Made by a program: the position numbers and the translations under genes | In this document: piece after piece, positions 16,749-27,139 of the stretch | Numbering within the stretch: the stretch's first letter is position 1 | How the letters are laid out: every line of letters starts with the position of its first letter | The notes under the pieces: model-generated | Databases searched by the model: none | What the model was told of the DNA's origin: nothing | What the model saw: only the letters and a program-made list of their open reading frames with translations | Assembly (NCBI GenBank): GCA_023388075.1 | Contig: JAEWGX010000010.1 | Coordinates: 1-59,154, forward strand | DNA: 59,154 bases | Source of the DNA: Pseudomonadota bacterium | GTDB lineage: Bacteria; Pseudomonadota; Gammaproteobacteria; Burkholderiales; Burkholderiaceae_E | Direction of reading: 5' to 3'

Positions 16749-18745
16749 CAGACGTCGGCCTCCGCCTCATGGCCATGCTCCTCGAGCCAGGCCCTGCGAC
16801 CGGCCGCCTCGCCCTTGCCCATCAGCATGGTGAACTGCCGCTCGGTGTCGGGCTCCGGAATGTGGCCGAAGCGGACCTGCAGCAGGCGCCGGGTGGCTGG
16901 ATTCAGCGTCGTCTCCCAGAGCTGCTCGGCGGTCATCTCGCCCAGGCCCTTGAAACGGGAGATGGTCCAGCTGCCTTCACGCAGGCCATCCTTGCGCAGC
17001 TTCTCCTCCACGTGCTTGAGCTCGCCCTGGTCGAGGCAATAGAGCTTGCGCAGCGGCCGCTTGCCCTGCGCCGGCACGTCCACGCGAAAGAGCGGCGGCC
17101 TCGCGACGAAGATGTGGCCGGCCTCGATGAGCCCGGGGAAGTGACGGAAGAAGAGCGTGAGCAGCAGCACCTGGATGTGCGAGCCGTCCACGTCGGCGTC
17201 CGAGAGGATGCAGATCTTGCCGTAGCGCAGGCCGGAGAGGTCCGGCGTCTGGCCCTTGCCGTGGGGATCCACGCCGATCGCCACCGAGATGTCGTGGATC
17301 TCGTTGTTGGCGAAGAGACGGTCGCGATCGGTCTCCCAGGTGTTCAGCACCTTGCCGCGCAGCGGCAGCACCGCCTGCGTCTCCTTGTCGCGCCCCATCT
17401 TCGCCGACCCGCCGGCGGAATCGCCTTCCACCAGGAACAGCTCGTTGACCTCGATGTCGGTCGACTCGCAGTCGGTCAGCTTGCCGGGCAGGACCGCGAC
17501 GCCCGAGCCCTTGCGCTTCTCGACCCGCTGCGCCGAACGCTGCCGCGCCTGCGCCTGGCGGATGACCAGGTCCGCGAGCTTGCGTCCCAGGTCCACGTGC
17601 CGGTTCAGCCAGAGCTCGAAGCTGCCGCGCACGTAGCCGGCCACCAGCCGCACCGCGTCGCGCGAATTGAGCCGCTCCTTGGTCTGGCCCTGGAACTGGG
17701 GGTCCAGCACGCGGGCGGAAAGCACGAAGCTCGCCCGCGCGAACACGTCCTCGGGCATCAGCTTCACGCCCTTGGGCTGCAGGGAATGCAGGTCGATGAA
17801 GCTCTTCACGGCGCCGAACAGCCCCTCGCGCAGGCCCGACTCGTGCGTGCCGCCGGCCGATGTCGGGATCAGGTTCACGTAGGACTCGCGCACCAGGCTG
17901 CCTTCGTCCGTGAACGCGACCACCCACTGGGCGCCCTCGCCTTCGGCGAAGGTGTCGTGACCCTCGTCGGTGTACTGCTCGCCCTCGAAGACCAGGAGCG
18001 GCTCGCCGGCGCCGTGGCCGTGCAGCACCTCGTCCAGGTAACCGCGCAGGCCCTTCTCGTACTGCCAGCTGCTGCGCTCGCCGGTCTTCTCCACCGTGAG
18101 CGTGACCTTGACGCCCGGGAGCAGCACCGCCTTGCTGCGCAGCAGCCGCACCAGGTCGGCCATCGGCACGGTGGGCGAATCGAAGTACTTCGGATTCGGG
18201 ACCACGTGCACGCGGGTACCGTGCCGCGGGTCGCCGCGCGTGCCCGGGCGCGACGAGAGCTTCCTGACCAGCTCGCCGTTGGCGAAGGCGATGGTATGCA
18301 CCAGGTTGCCCTGCTCGTCCGGCCGCCAGACCGTGACCTCCAGCCGCGACGAGAGCGCGTTCGTCACGGAGACGCCCACCCCGTGCAGGCCGCCCGAGAA
18401 GCTGTAGGCGCCGCCCGCGGCCTTGTCGAACTTGCCGCCCGCGTGCAGCCGGGTGTAGACGATCTCCACCACCGGCACCCGCTCCTCGGGATGCGGACCG
18501 ACCGGGATGCCGCGGCCGTCGTCCTGCACGGTGAGGCTGCCGTCCTTGTGCAGCACCACGTCGATGCTGGTGGCGTGGCCGCCCAGTGCCTCGTCGGCCG
18601 AGTTGTCGATGACCTCCTGCACGATGTGCAGCGGGCTCTCGGTACGGGTGTACATGCCCGGCCGCTGCCGGACCGGCTCGAGCCCCTTGAGGACCTTGAT
18701 GGATGCTTCGGAGTATCCGCCCTGCTTTCGTTGTCTTGTCGCCAT
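16748..18745 (-). CDS. parE: DNA topoisomerase IV subunit B
   Basis: 665 aa ATPase subunit. GHKL motifs: EVIDNSADEALGGHA (catalytic Glu and Asn), DDGRGIPVG, and GGLHGVGVSVTNALS. TOPRIM motifs: LVEGDSAGGSAKMGRD, and ILSDADVDGSHI for the Mg-binding DxD. Length and the QAVLPLRGKVLNTWE segment fit ParE rather than GyrB. First gene of the parE-parC pair. Any promoter must lie in the 49 bp before the neighbouring small gene or inside it; I see no clear -35/-10. Confidence 0.96.
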   Translation of the reverse strand: MATRQRKQGGYSEASIKVLKGLEPVRQRPGMYTRTESPLHIVQEVIDNSADEALGGHATSIDVVLHKDGSLTVQDDGRGIPVGPHPEERVPVVEIVYTRLHAGGKFDKAAGGAYSFSGGLHGVGVSVTNALSSRLEVTVWRPDEQGNLVHTIAFANGELVRKLSSRPGTRGDPRHGTRVHVVPNPKYFDSPTVPMADLVRLLRSKAVLLPGVKVTLTVEKTGERSSWQYEKGLRGYLDEVLHGHGAGEPLLVFEGEQYTDEGHDTFAEGEGAQWVVAFTDEGSLVRESYVNLIPTSAGGTHESGLREGLFGAVKSFIDLHSLQPKGVKLMPEDVFARASFVLSARVLDPQFQGQTKERLNSRDAVRLVAGYVRGSFELWLNRHVDLGRKLADLVIRQAQARQRSAQRVEKRKGSGVAVLPGKLTDCESTDIEVNELFLVEGDSAGGSAKMGRDKETQAVLPLRGKVLNTWETDRDRLFANNEIHDISVAIGVDPHGKGQTPDLSGLRYGKICILSDADVDGSHIQVLLLTLFFRHFPGLIEAGHIFVARPPLFRVDVPAQGKRPLRKLYCLDQGELKHVEEKLRKDGLREGSWTISRFKGLGEMTAEQLWETTLNPATRRLLQVRFGHIPEPDTERQFTMLMGKGEAAGRRAWLEEHGHEAEADV

Positions 18746-18794
18746 CGCGCGATTATCGCTGATCGCGCGACACGACCCCGGGCCCGGACGGCGT

Positions 18795-18998
18795 CTAGCG
18801 CAAGCCGATCACCTGGGCGCACATGGCGAGCACGCTGCCCAGCTCCATGGCAAGCGACGGGCTGAGGTAGGCCGCGAAGGTGGCACCGAGCGCCGCGATC
18901 CCGAGGAGGGCTGCCGCGACCACGATACCGCGGGAGCGCGCCGTCCGCGGACGGGCTGACGGATCCTCGAACCCTGGGGAGTACTTCATGCCGGCCAT
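18795..18998 (-). CDS. Small hypothetical membrane protein
   Basis: 67 aa. A short basic N-terminus (ARPRTARSRG) is followed by about 40 hydrophobic residues (IVVAAALLGIAALGATF, then AMELGSVLAMCAQVIGL), enough for one or two membrane helices with positive-inside orientation of the N-terminus. Starts at 18998 or, as MKYSPGF, at 18989; neither has a strong ribosome binding site, which limits confidence. It lies 49 bp upstream of parE on the same strand. No family recognised. Confidence 0.5.
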   Translation of the reverse strand: MAGMKYSPGFEDPSARPRTARSRGIVVAAALLGIAALGATFAAYLSPSLAMELGSVLAMCAQVIGLR

Positions 18999-19068
18999 GA
19001 TCGTCAGTGTAGGCCGTTTCCGGCCCGGACGGAACCGGATGGCCGGTGGCCGGAGTGGGTACGGCCTC

Positions 19069-20256
19069 CTAGTACGGCAGGCCGACGTAGTTCTCGGCGA
19101 GCGACGTGGAGCCCGCCACGGAGTTGATCAGGTAGTCGAGCTCGGCTTCCTGGATCTTCTGGCCGAAAGGGCCGTCCTCCGGGAACTTGTGCATCATCGT
19201 GGTGTACCACCAGGAGAAGCGCACGGCCTTCCAGACGCGCCGCAGGCAGCGGCGGGAGTAGTCGTCGATGCCCGCGGTGCCGCCGGCGCCTGAGCCCCCG
19301 CCCTTGTAGTACTCGATCAGCGCATCGGAGAGGTAGTGGACATCGCTTGCGGCGAGGTTCAGCCCCTTGGCGCCGGTGGGCGGCACGATGTGGGCCGCAT
19401 CGCCGGCCAGAAAGAGCCGTCCGTGGCGCATCGGCTCGGCGACGAAGCTGCGCAGGGGGGCGATGCTCTTCTCGATCGACGGCCCGGTGACCAGGGCATC
19501 GGCCGCGCGCCGGTCGAGGCGCCGGCGCAGTTCGTCCCAGAACCGCTCGTCCGGCCAGTCCTCCACCTTGTCGTCCAGGCTGCACTGGACGTAGTAGCGG
19601 CTGCGGGTGAGCGAGCGCATGCTGCAGAGCGCGAACCCGCGCTCGTGATTGGCATAGATCAGCTCCGGCGAGACTGGCGGCGTATCGGACAGCACGCCTA
19701 GCCAGCCGAACGGGTAGACCTTCTCGTAGACCCGGACGAGGTCGGCCGGCATGGTCTGCCGGCTCACGCCGTGCGATCCGTCGCAGCCGGCGATGAAATC
19801 GCAGCGGAGCTCCCGGGGCTGGCCTTCCTGCTCGAAGCGCACGGTTGGCGAAGGCCCTTCGATGTCATGCAGGCTGACCGACTTCGCCTCGTAGATGCTG
19901 ACCGCGCCGGCGAGTTCCCGTGCCTCCATCAGGTCGCGGGTGACCTCCGTCTGCCCGTAGACCGTGACGTGCTTGCCCGGCACCAGGGTGGCGAAATCGA
20001 TGCGATGCCGTTCGCCGGCGAAGGCGATCTCGATGCCATGGTGGACCAGCCCCTCGGCATGCAGCCGCTTCGCCACCCCCGCCTGCTCCAGCAGCTCGAC
20101 CGTCCCCTGCTCCAGCACCCCGGCGCGGATGCGGCCGAGAACGTAGTCGCGACTGTGCTTCTCCAGCAGCACCGTGTCGATGCCGGCCCGATGCAGGAGC
20201 ATCGACAGCAACTGCCCGGCGGGTCCGCCGCCGATGATCGCGACCTGAGTTCTCAT
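19069..20256 (-). CDS. pobA: 4-hydroxybenzoate 3-monooxygenase
   Basis: 395 aa, the normal length of PobA. This cytoplasmic FAD and NAD(P)H enzyme hydroxylates 4-hydroxybenzoate to protocatechuate for the beta-ketoadipate pathway. FAD sites: the N-terminal dinucleotide fold IIGGGPAGQLLSMLL, the DG motif FIAGCDGSHGVSR, and the GD motif LFLAGDAAHIVPPTGAKGLNLA. PobA-specific stretches are LGRIRAGVLEQGTVELL and VYGQTEVTRDLMEAR. The ATG at 20256 overlaps the stop of an upstream 101-aa gene (ATGA). No PobR-type regulator or protocatechuate genes are in the window. Confidence 0.95.
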   Translation of the reverse strand: MRTQVAIIGGGPAGQLLSMLLHRAGIDTVLLEKHSRDYVLGRIRAGVLEQGTVELLEQAGVAKRLHAEGLVHHGIEIAFAGERHRIDFATLVPGKHVTVYGQTEVTRDLMEARELAGAVSIYEAKSVSLHDIEGPSPTVRFEQEGQPRELRCDFIAGCDGSHGVSRQTMPADLVRVYEKVYPFGWLGVLSDTPPVSPELIYANHERGFALCSMRSLTRSRYYVQCSLDDKVEDWPDERFWDELRRRLDRRAADALVTGPSIEKSIAPLRSFVAEPMRHGRLFLAGDAAHIVPPTGAKGLNLAASDVHYLSDALIEYYKGGGSGAGGTAGIDDYSRRCLRRVWKAVRFSWWYTTMMHKFPEDGPFGQKIQEAELDYLINSVAGSTSLAENYVGLPY

Positions 20257-20558
20257 CCTGCCTTCCCGGAAGTGTCGGTGGCGCGCGCGGCGGCGCCAAG
20301 CGGCGCTGCCGGCTCGGGCCCGTACAGGAAGCGGTCGCGTTCGAGCAGCATGCTGTCGACCGCGCGCTCGATGTCGGCGAGCTGGAACTCCAGCGCAAGG
20401 AAATCCCCGCCGTCGTCCTCCTCGGCACCGCTATCATCCCAGGCGACGCCGAACGAATCCATCGTGGCGGCAGCCTCCGACAGGGCATGGTCGAACTGGG
20501 CCGACATCCTCGCCGCCAATGCCAGCCGTCCGCTCGGATCGCGACGGTTTCTGCTCAT
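20253..20558 (-). CDS. Hypothetical protein translationally coupled to pobA
   Basis: 101 aa from the ATG at 20558 (MSRNRRDPSG). The frame runs on to 20705, but that extension overlaps the divergent PAP2 gene and is Arg/Ala-rich shadow sequence. The protein has a basic start, an acidic middle (DDSGAEEDDGGDF, about 43-55), then a helical stretch (EFQLADIERAVDSMLLERD) and a disordered Ala/Pro tail. No signal peptide or known domain. Its stop overlaps the pobA start as ATGA, so the two are almost certainly one operon. The start is only 23 bp from the divergent PAP2 start. Function unknown. Confidence 0.65.
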   Translation of the reverse strand: MSRNRRDPSGRLALAARMSAQFDHALSEAAATMDSFGVAWDDSGAEEDDGGDFLALEFQLADIERAVDSMLLERDRFLYGPEPAAPLGAAARATDTSGKAG

Positions 20559-20581
20559 TGCCCGCAAGGATAGCAAACTCG

Positions 20582-21277
20582 ATGCCGTCGCAGCGCCCCG
20601 CCTCCTCCCGGCCCGCGGCCGCGCGCCTGCCTTTGCGGCCGATACGGGGCTGGGTCGCATCGCATCGCGGCGCGCTGGCGTGGCTCTTCGTCTGCGTGCT
20701 CGCACCCCTCTTCCTGTTCGGCGAGCTGGCCGAACGGGTGCGGGAACCGGCGACGATCCCGTTCGACGAGCCGATCCTGCGGCTCATGCAGCGCCACGCC
20801 GCGCCATGGCTCGACCAGGCGATGCTGTTCGCCTCGCGGGCCGGCTCCGGCCCGTGGGTGACGGCGTTCGACGTGCTGGTCTGCGCCTTGCTGCTCGCAC
20901 GCCGCCGCTGGCTGCAGGCGCTCTACTGGACGCTCGCGACCGGAGGCGCAGCGCTTCTCAACCTGCTGGCGAAGCACTCCTATGCCAGGGAACGCCCCGA
21001 TCTTTGGCCATCGCTCGCCCCGGAGTCGTCGTTCAGCTTCCCGAGCGGCCATGCGATGCAGTCGATGGCACTGGCTGCCGCCCTGGTCGTGCTGGCGTGG
21101 CATACCCGCCTGCGCTGGCCGCTCCTGGCGGGCGGCGCCGCGTTCACGCTGGCGGTGGGCGTCTCGCGCGTCTACCTGGGGGTGCACTTTCCATCCGACG
21201 TGCTGGCCGGCTGGTGCGCATCGCTCGCCTGGGCGGCAGGTCTCGCCCTGCTCTTTCGGCGCCGCGAGAACAACTGA
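20582..21277 (+). CDS. PAP2-family membrane phosphatase
   Basis: 231 aa from the ATG at 20582, with an AAGGA about 11 nt upstream. It has all three phosphatidic acid phosphatase motifs: KHSYARERP (C1), PSGH (C2) and SRVYLGVHFPSD (C3), with the catalytic His residues in C2 and C3. Several membrane helices are seen (ALAWLFVCVLAPLFLFG; FDVLVCALLLA; SMALAAALVVLAW; AAFTLAVGV; CASLAWAAGLALLF). It should dephosphorylate a lipid phosphate such as phosphatidate or undecaprenyl diphosphate at the inner membrane. A broad-specificity BacA-like (UppP) role is possible. Confidence 0.9.
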   Translation: MPSQRPASSRPAAARLPLRPIRGWVASHRGALAWLFVCVLAPLFLFGELAERVREPATIPFDEPILRLMQRHAAPWLDQAMLFASRAGSGPWVTAFDVLVCALLLARRRWLQALYWTLATGGAALLNLLAKHSYARERPDLWPSLAPESSFSFPSGHAMQSMALAAALVVLAWHTRLRWPLLAGGAAFTLAVGVSRVYLGVHFPSDVLAGWCASLAWAAGLALLFRRRENN

Positions 21278-21360
21278 CATGAAGTATGCTCGGCTGGTCT
21301 CGTGGCGACCGCCCGGGGCCGCCGCGGCGCACCCGCCGACCGATCCTTCTCTACGGACAC

Positions 21361-24530
<3,170 letters not shown>

Positions 24531-24534
<4 letters not shown>

Positions 24535-25364
24535 AGGACCCGGCGGCGGCCTGCCTCGACATCGAGCTGGACCTGCTGCTCGAGGGCGTCTTTCGCCGCT
24601 ACCAGCACGACTTCCGACACTATGCGCGCGCTTCCGTCAAGCGCCGCGTCCAGGCGGCAATGGAGCGGTTCGGCTGCGCGACGGTATCGCAGCTGCAGGA
24701 CCGCCTGCTGCACGATCCGCAGGCCTTCACCGAGATGCTCCAGTTCTTCACGGTGCAGGTCAGCGAGATGTTCCGTGATCCGTCCTACTTCCTCAGCCTG
24801 CGCCGGCACGTCATCCCCGAGCTGCGAACCTACCCGTTCGTCAAGGTCTGGGTGGCCGGCTGCAGCACCGGGGAGGAGCTCTGGTCGCTCGCCATTCTCT
24901 TCCACGAGGAGGACCTGCTTGCCCGGACCCTCTTCTACGGCACCGACATCAACCCCACTTCACTGCGCAGCGCATCGCAGGGCGTCTATGCCCTGGACCG
25001 CATGGCGGCGTTCAGCCGGAACTACCTCGCGGCGGGTGGCACCGGATCCCTTTCCGACTACTATACGACTGCCTACGACGGCGCTATCGTGAACGCATCG
25101 CTGAAGTCGCAGGTCGTCTTCGCGGACCACAGCCTCGCGACGGACAGCGTCTTCTCCGAGGTTCACCTCGTCTCCTGCCGCAACGTGCTGATCTACTTCG
25201 ACAAGACGCTGCAGAACCGTGCCGTGGGCCTTTTCCGCGAGTCGCTCGTCCATCGCGGCTTTCTAGGCATCGGCATGAAGGAAAGCCTGCTCGCCTCCGA
25301 GCATGCCGAGGCGTTCGCCGAGCACGTGCGGGCGGACCGGATCTACGTGAAGGTGCAGCCGTGA
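24531..25364 (+). CDS. CheR-type protein-glutamate O-methyltransferase
   Basis: 277 aa. An all-helical N-terminal domain (about 1-70) with YQHDFRHYARASVKRRVQ, then a SAM-dependent domain with VSEMFRDPSYF, the SAM loop WVAGCSTGEELWSLAI, FYGTDINPTSLRSA and CRNVLIYFDKTLQ. All typical CheR residues look intact. CheR methylates glutamates of chemoreceptors, but no MCP is encoded here, so the target is unknown; in kinase-linked clusters of this type the partner may be the kinase itself (inference). The ATG is chosen because it overlaps the upstream stop (ATGA) and homology starts there. Confidence 0.92.
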
Positions 25365-25978
25365 GCGGCCTCGCAACGGCCACCGAAGGCAGCGCCTCCC
25401 AACGGAAAGCGTCGCTGGTCGCGATCGGCGCGTCCGCGGGCGGCGTGGCCGCGTTGAGCGAGATCCTCCCGGCGCTGCCTGCCGACTTCCCGCTGCCGGT
25501 CGTGGTCGTGGTCCATGTGCCGCCTGCCCGGGAGAGCCTGCTCGCGGACCTCTTCGGCAAGCGCTGCAGGCTGTCCGTCGTGGAGGCCGAGGACAAGACC
25601 CGGCTCGATTCCGGTCGGATCTACTTCTCGCCGCCCGACTACCACCTGATGATCGAGGAAGACCTCACCTGCTCGCTGTCGGTGGACGAGCCGGTCAACT
25701 TCTCGCGTCCGTCCATCGACGTGCTGCTGGAGTCGGCTGCCTCCAGTCTTGGCGACGGCGTGATCGCCATCATCCTCACCGGCACCAGCGCGGATGGAGC
25801 CCGCGGGCTGCGGGCGGTGCGCGCCGCGGGCGGAATCGGCTGGGTACAGGCACCGGAAACGGCCCAGTCGGCGCTGATGCCGCAGCGCGCGATCGAGGTC
25901 GGCGGCGCCGATGCGGTGCTTTCCCTGCCGCAAATCGCTCAGCGCCTCGCGCGGTTCGCGCGGGAGATGCCGCAGTGA
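25361..25978 (+). CDS. CheB-type protein-glutamate methylesterase, stand-alone catalytic domain
   Basis: 205 aa with no receiver domain, so it is not regulated by phosphorylation in cis. The catalytic triad is present: Ser25 in IGASAGGVAAL, His52 in VVHVPPARES and Asp145 in GTSADGARGL. MPQRAIEVGGADAVLSL, near the C-terminus, is also typical. It starts with GTG overlapping the cheR stop (GTGA), and its own stop overlaps the next start in the same way. It probably removes the methyl groups added by the neighbouring CheR; the substrate is unknown. Confidence 0.92.
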   Translation: MSGLATATEGSASQRKASLVAIGASAGGVAALSEILPALPADFPLPVVVVVHVPPARESLLADLFGKRCRLSVVEAEDKTRLDSGRIYFSPPDYHLMIEEDLTCSLSVDEPVNFSRPSIDVLLESAASSLGDGVIAIILTGTSADGARGLRAVRAAGGIGWVQAPETAQSALMPQRAIEVGGADAVLSLPQIAQRLARFAREMPQ

Positions 25979-27087
25979 GCATGGCGGGCGCCACCGGAGC
26001 GCCGCCGCCCCGAATCCTGCTGGTCGATGACCTGCAGCAGAACCTCGTCGCGCTCGAAGCCATCGTCGGCCGGGGCCATCTGCAGCTGCTCACGGCAAGC
26101 TCCGGTCCGGAGGCCTTGGAGATCGTCCTGCGCGAGGACATCGCCCTGGCCCTCGTCGACGTGCAGATGCCCGGAATGGACGGCTTCGAGCTCGCCGAGC
26201 TGATGCGCGGCAACGAGCGCACGCGCAACATCCCGATCATCTTCCTCACCGCCGCCGTCGGCGACCCGTCGCGGCAGTTCCGGGGCTACGAGGCCGGCGC
26301 GGTGGATTTCCTGTCGAAGCCGTTCGATCCCTTCGTACTGCGCAGCAAGGTCGAGGTGTTCGTGCAGCTTCACCACCAGAAGCGGCGGCTCGCCGAGAAG
26401 CTGTCGGAACTGGAGGAGGCGCTGCGGCTCAACGAGCTCTTCACCGCGGTGCTGGGCCACGACCTGCGCACGCCCCTGTCCTCGGTACAGGCCAACGCCG
26501 AGATCGTGAAGCGTCTCGCGACGGACGAGCGCCTGCTCGCCGCGGCCGCCCGGATCGAGTCCAGCAGCGCCCGCATGGCCCGAATGATCTCGCAGATCCT
26601 GGAGCTCGCCCGGGTCCGGGCCAGCGGCTTTCGCCTCGCACCGGTCCGGGGCGATCTGCACGCCGCCTGCCTCGCGATCCGCGACGAGGTGGCGGCCACC
26701 GGCGCGGCAGACCGGCTGGAGGTCGCCTGCCTCGGCGACACGGTCGCGGAGTTCGATCCCGACCGCATGGCGCAGCTGCTCAGCAACCTCGTCGGGAACG
26801 CGCTCCAGCATGGCGCGGACGCGCCGGTCCGGATGACCGTCGACGGCACCGCGCCCGATCGGGTGGTGGTGTCCGTGACGAACCGGGGCCGCATCTCGCC
26901 GCAGGCCCTGCCGATGCTGCAGTCGCTGCGCGGCATGGCCGTGCCGGAGCACACCCGTGGCGCCGGCCTCGGGCTGGGCCTGCACATCGCGCGGCACATC
27001 GCCGCGCTGCACGGCGGTGACGTCGCCGCCGAGAACGCCGGAACGGAGGAGGTCGTGTTCCGGGTCACGCTGCCGCGTTGCCGATAG
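25975..27087 (+). CDS. Receiver-histidine kinase (REC-HisKA-HATPase)
   Basis: 370 aa, soluble. The N-terminal receiver has Asp62 in VDVQMPGMDGFEL, Thr in IFLTAAV and Lys in LSKPFDP; then a short coiled linker, HisKA with His162 in VLGHDLRTPLSSV, and HATPase_c with N-box LLSNLVGNALQHG and G2-box GAGLGLGLHIARHIAALHGG. The G1 box is weak (NRGRISPQ instead of DTGxGI), so ATP turnover may be modified. It starts with GTG inside the cheB stop (GTGA); ATG at 25981 is an alternative. Last gene of the operon; 52 bp to the next gene with no visible terminator. Confidence 0.9.
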   Translation: MSMAGATGAPPPRILLVDDLQQNLVALEAIVGRGHLQLLTASSGPEALEIVLREDIALALVDVQMPGMDGFELAELMRGNERTRNIPIIFLTAAVGDPSRQFRGYEAGAVDFLSKPFDPFVLRSKVEVFVQLHHQKRRLAEKLSELEEALRLNELFTAVLGHDLRTPLSSVQANAEIVKRLATDERLLAAAARIESSSARMARMISQILELARVRASGFRLAPVRGDLHAACLAIRDEVAATGAADRLEVACLGDTVAEFDPDRMAQLLSNLVGNALQHGADAPVRMTVDGTAPDRVVVSVTNRGRISPQALPMLQSLRGMAVPEHTRGAGLGLGLHIARHIAALHGGDVAAENAGTEEVVFRVTLPRCR

Positions 27088-27139
27088 AATCGGCGACTGA
27101 CCGCCGGGAGGCGGGCCACACCACTCACCGAGGGCAGCC

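Noticed and set aside
14487..17042. 851-aa open frame antisense to parC/parE
   Set aside because: Spans two genes on the other strand and shows only shadow composition.
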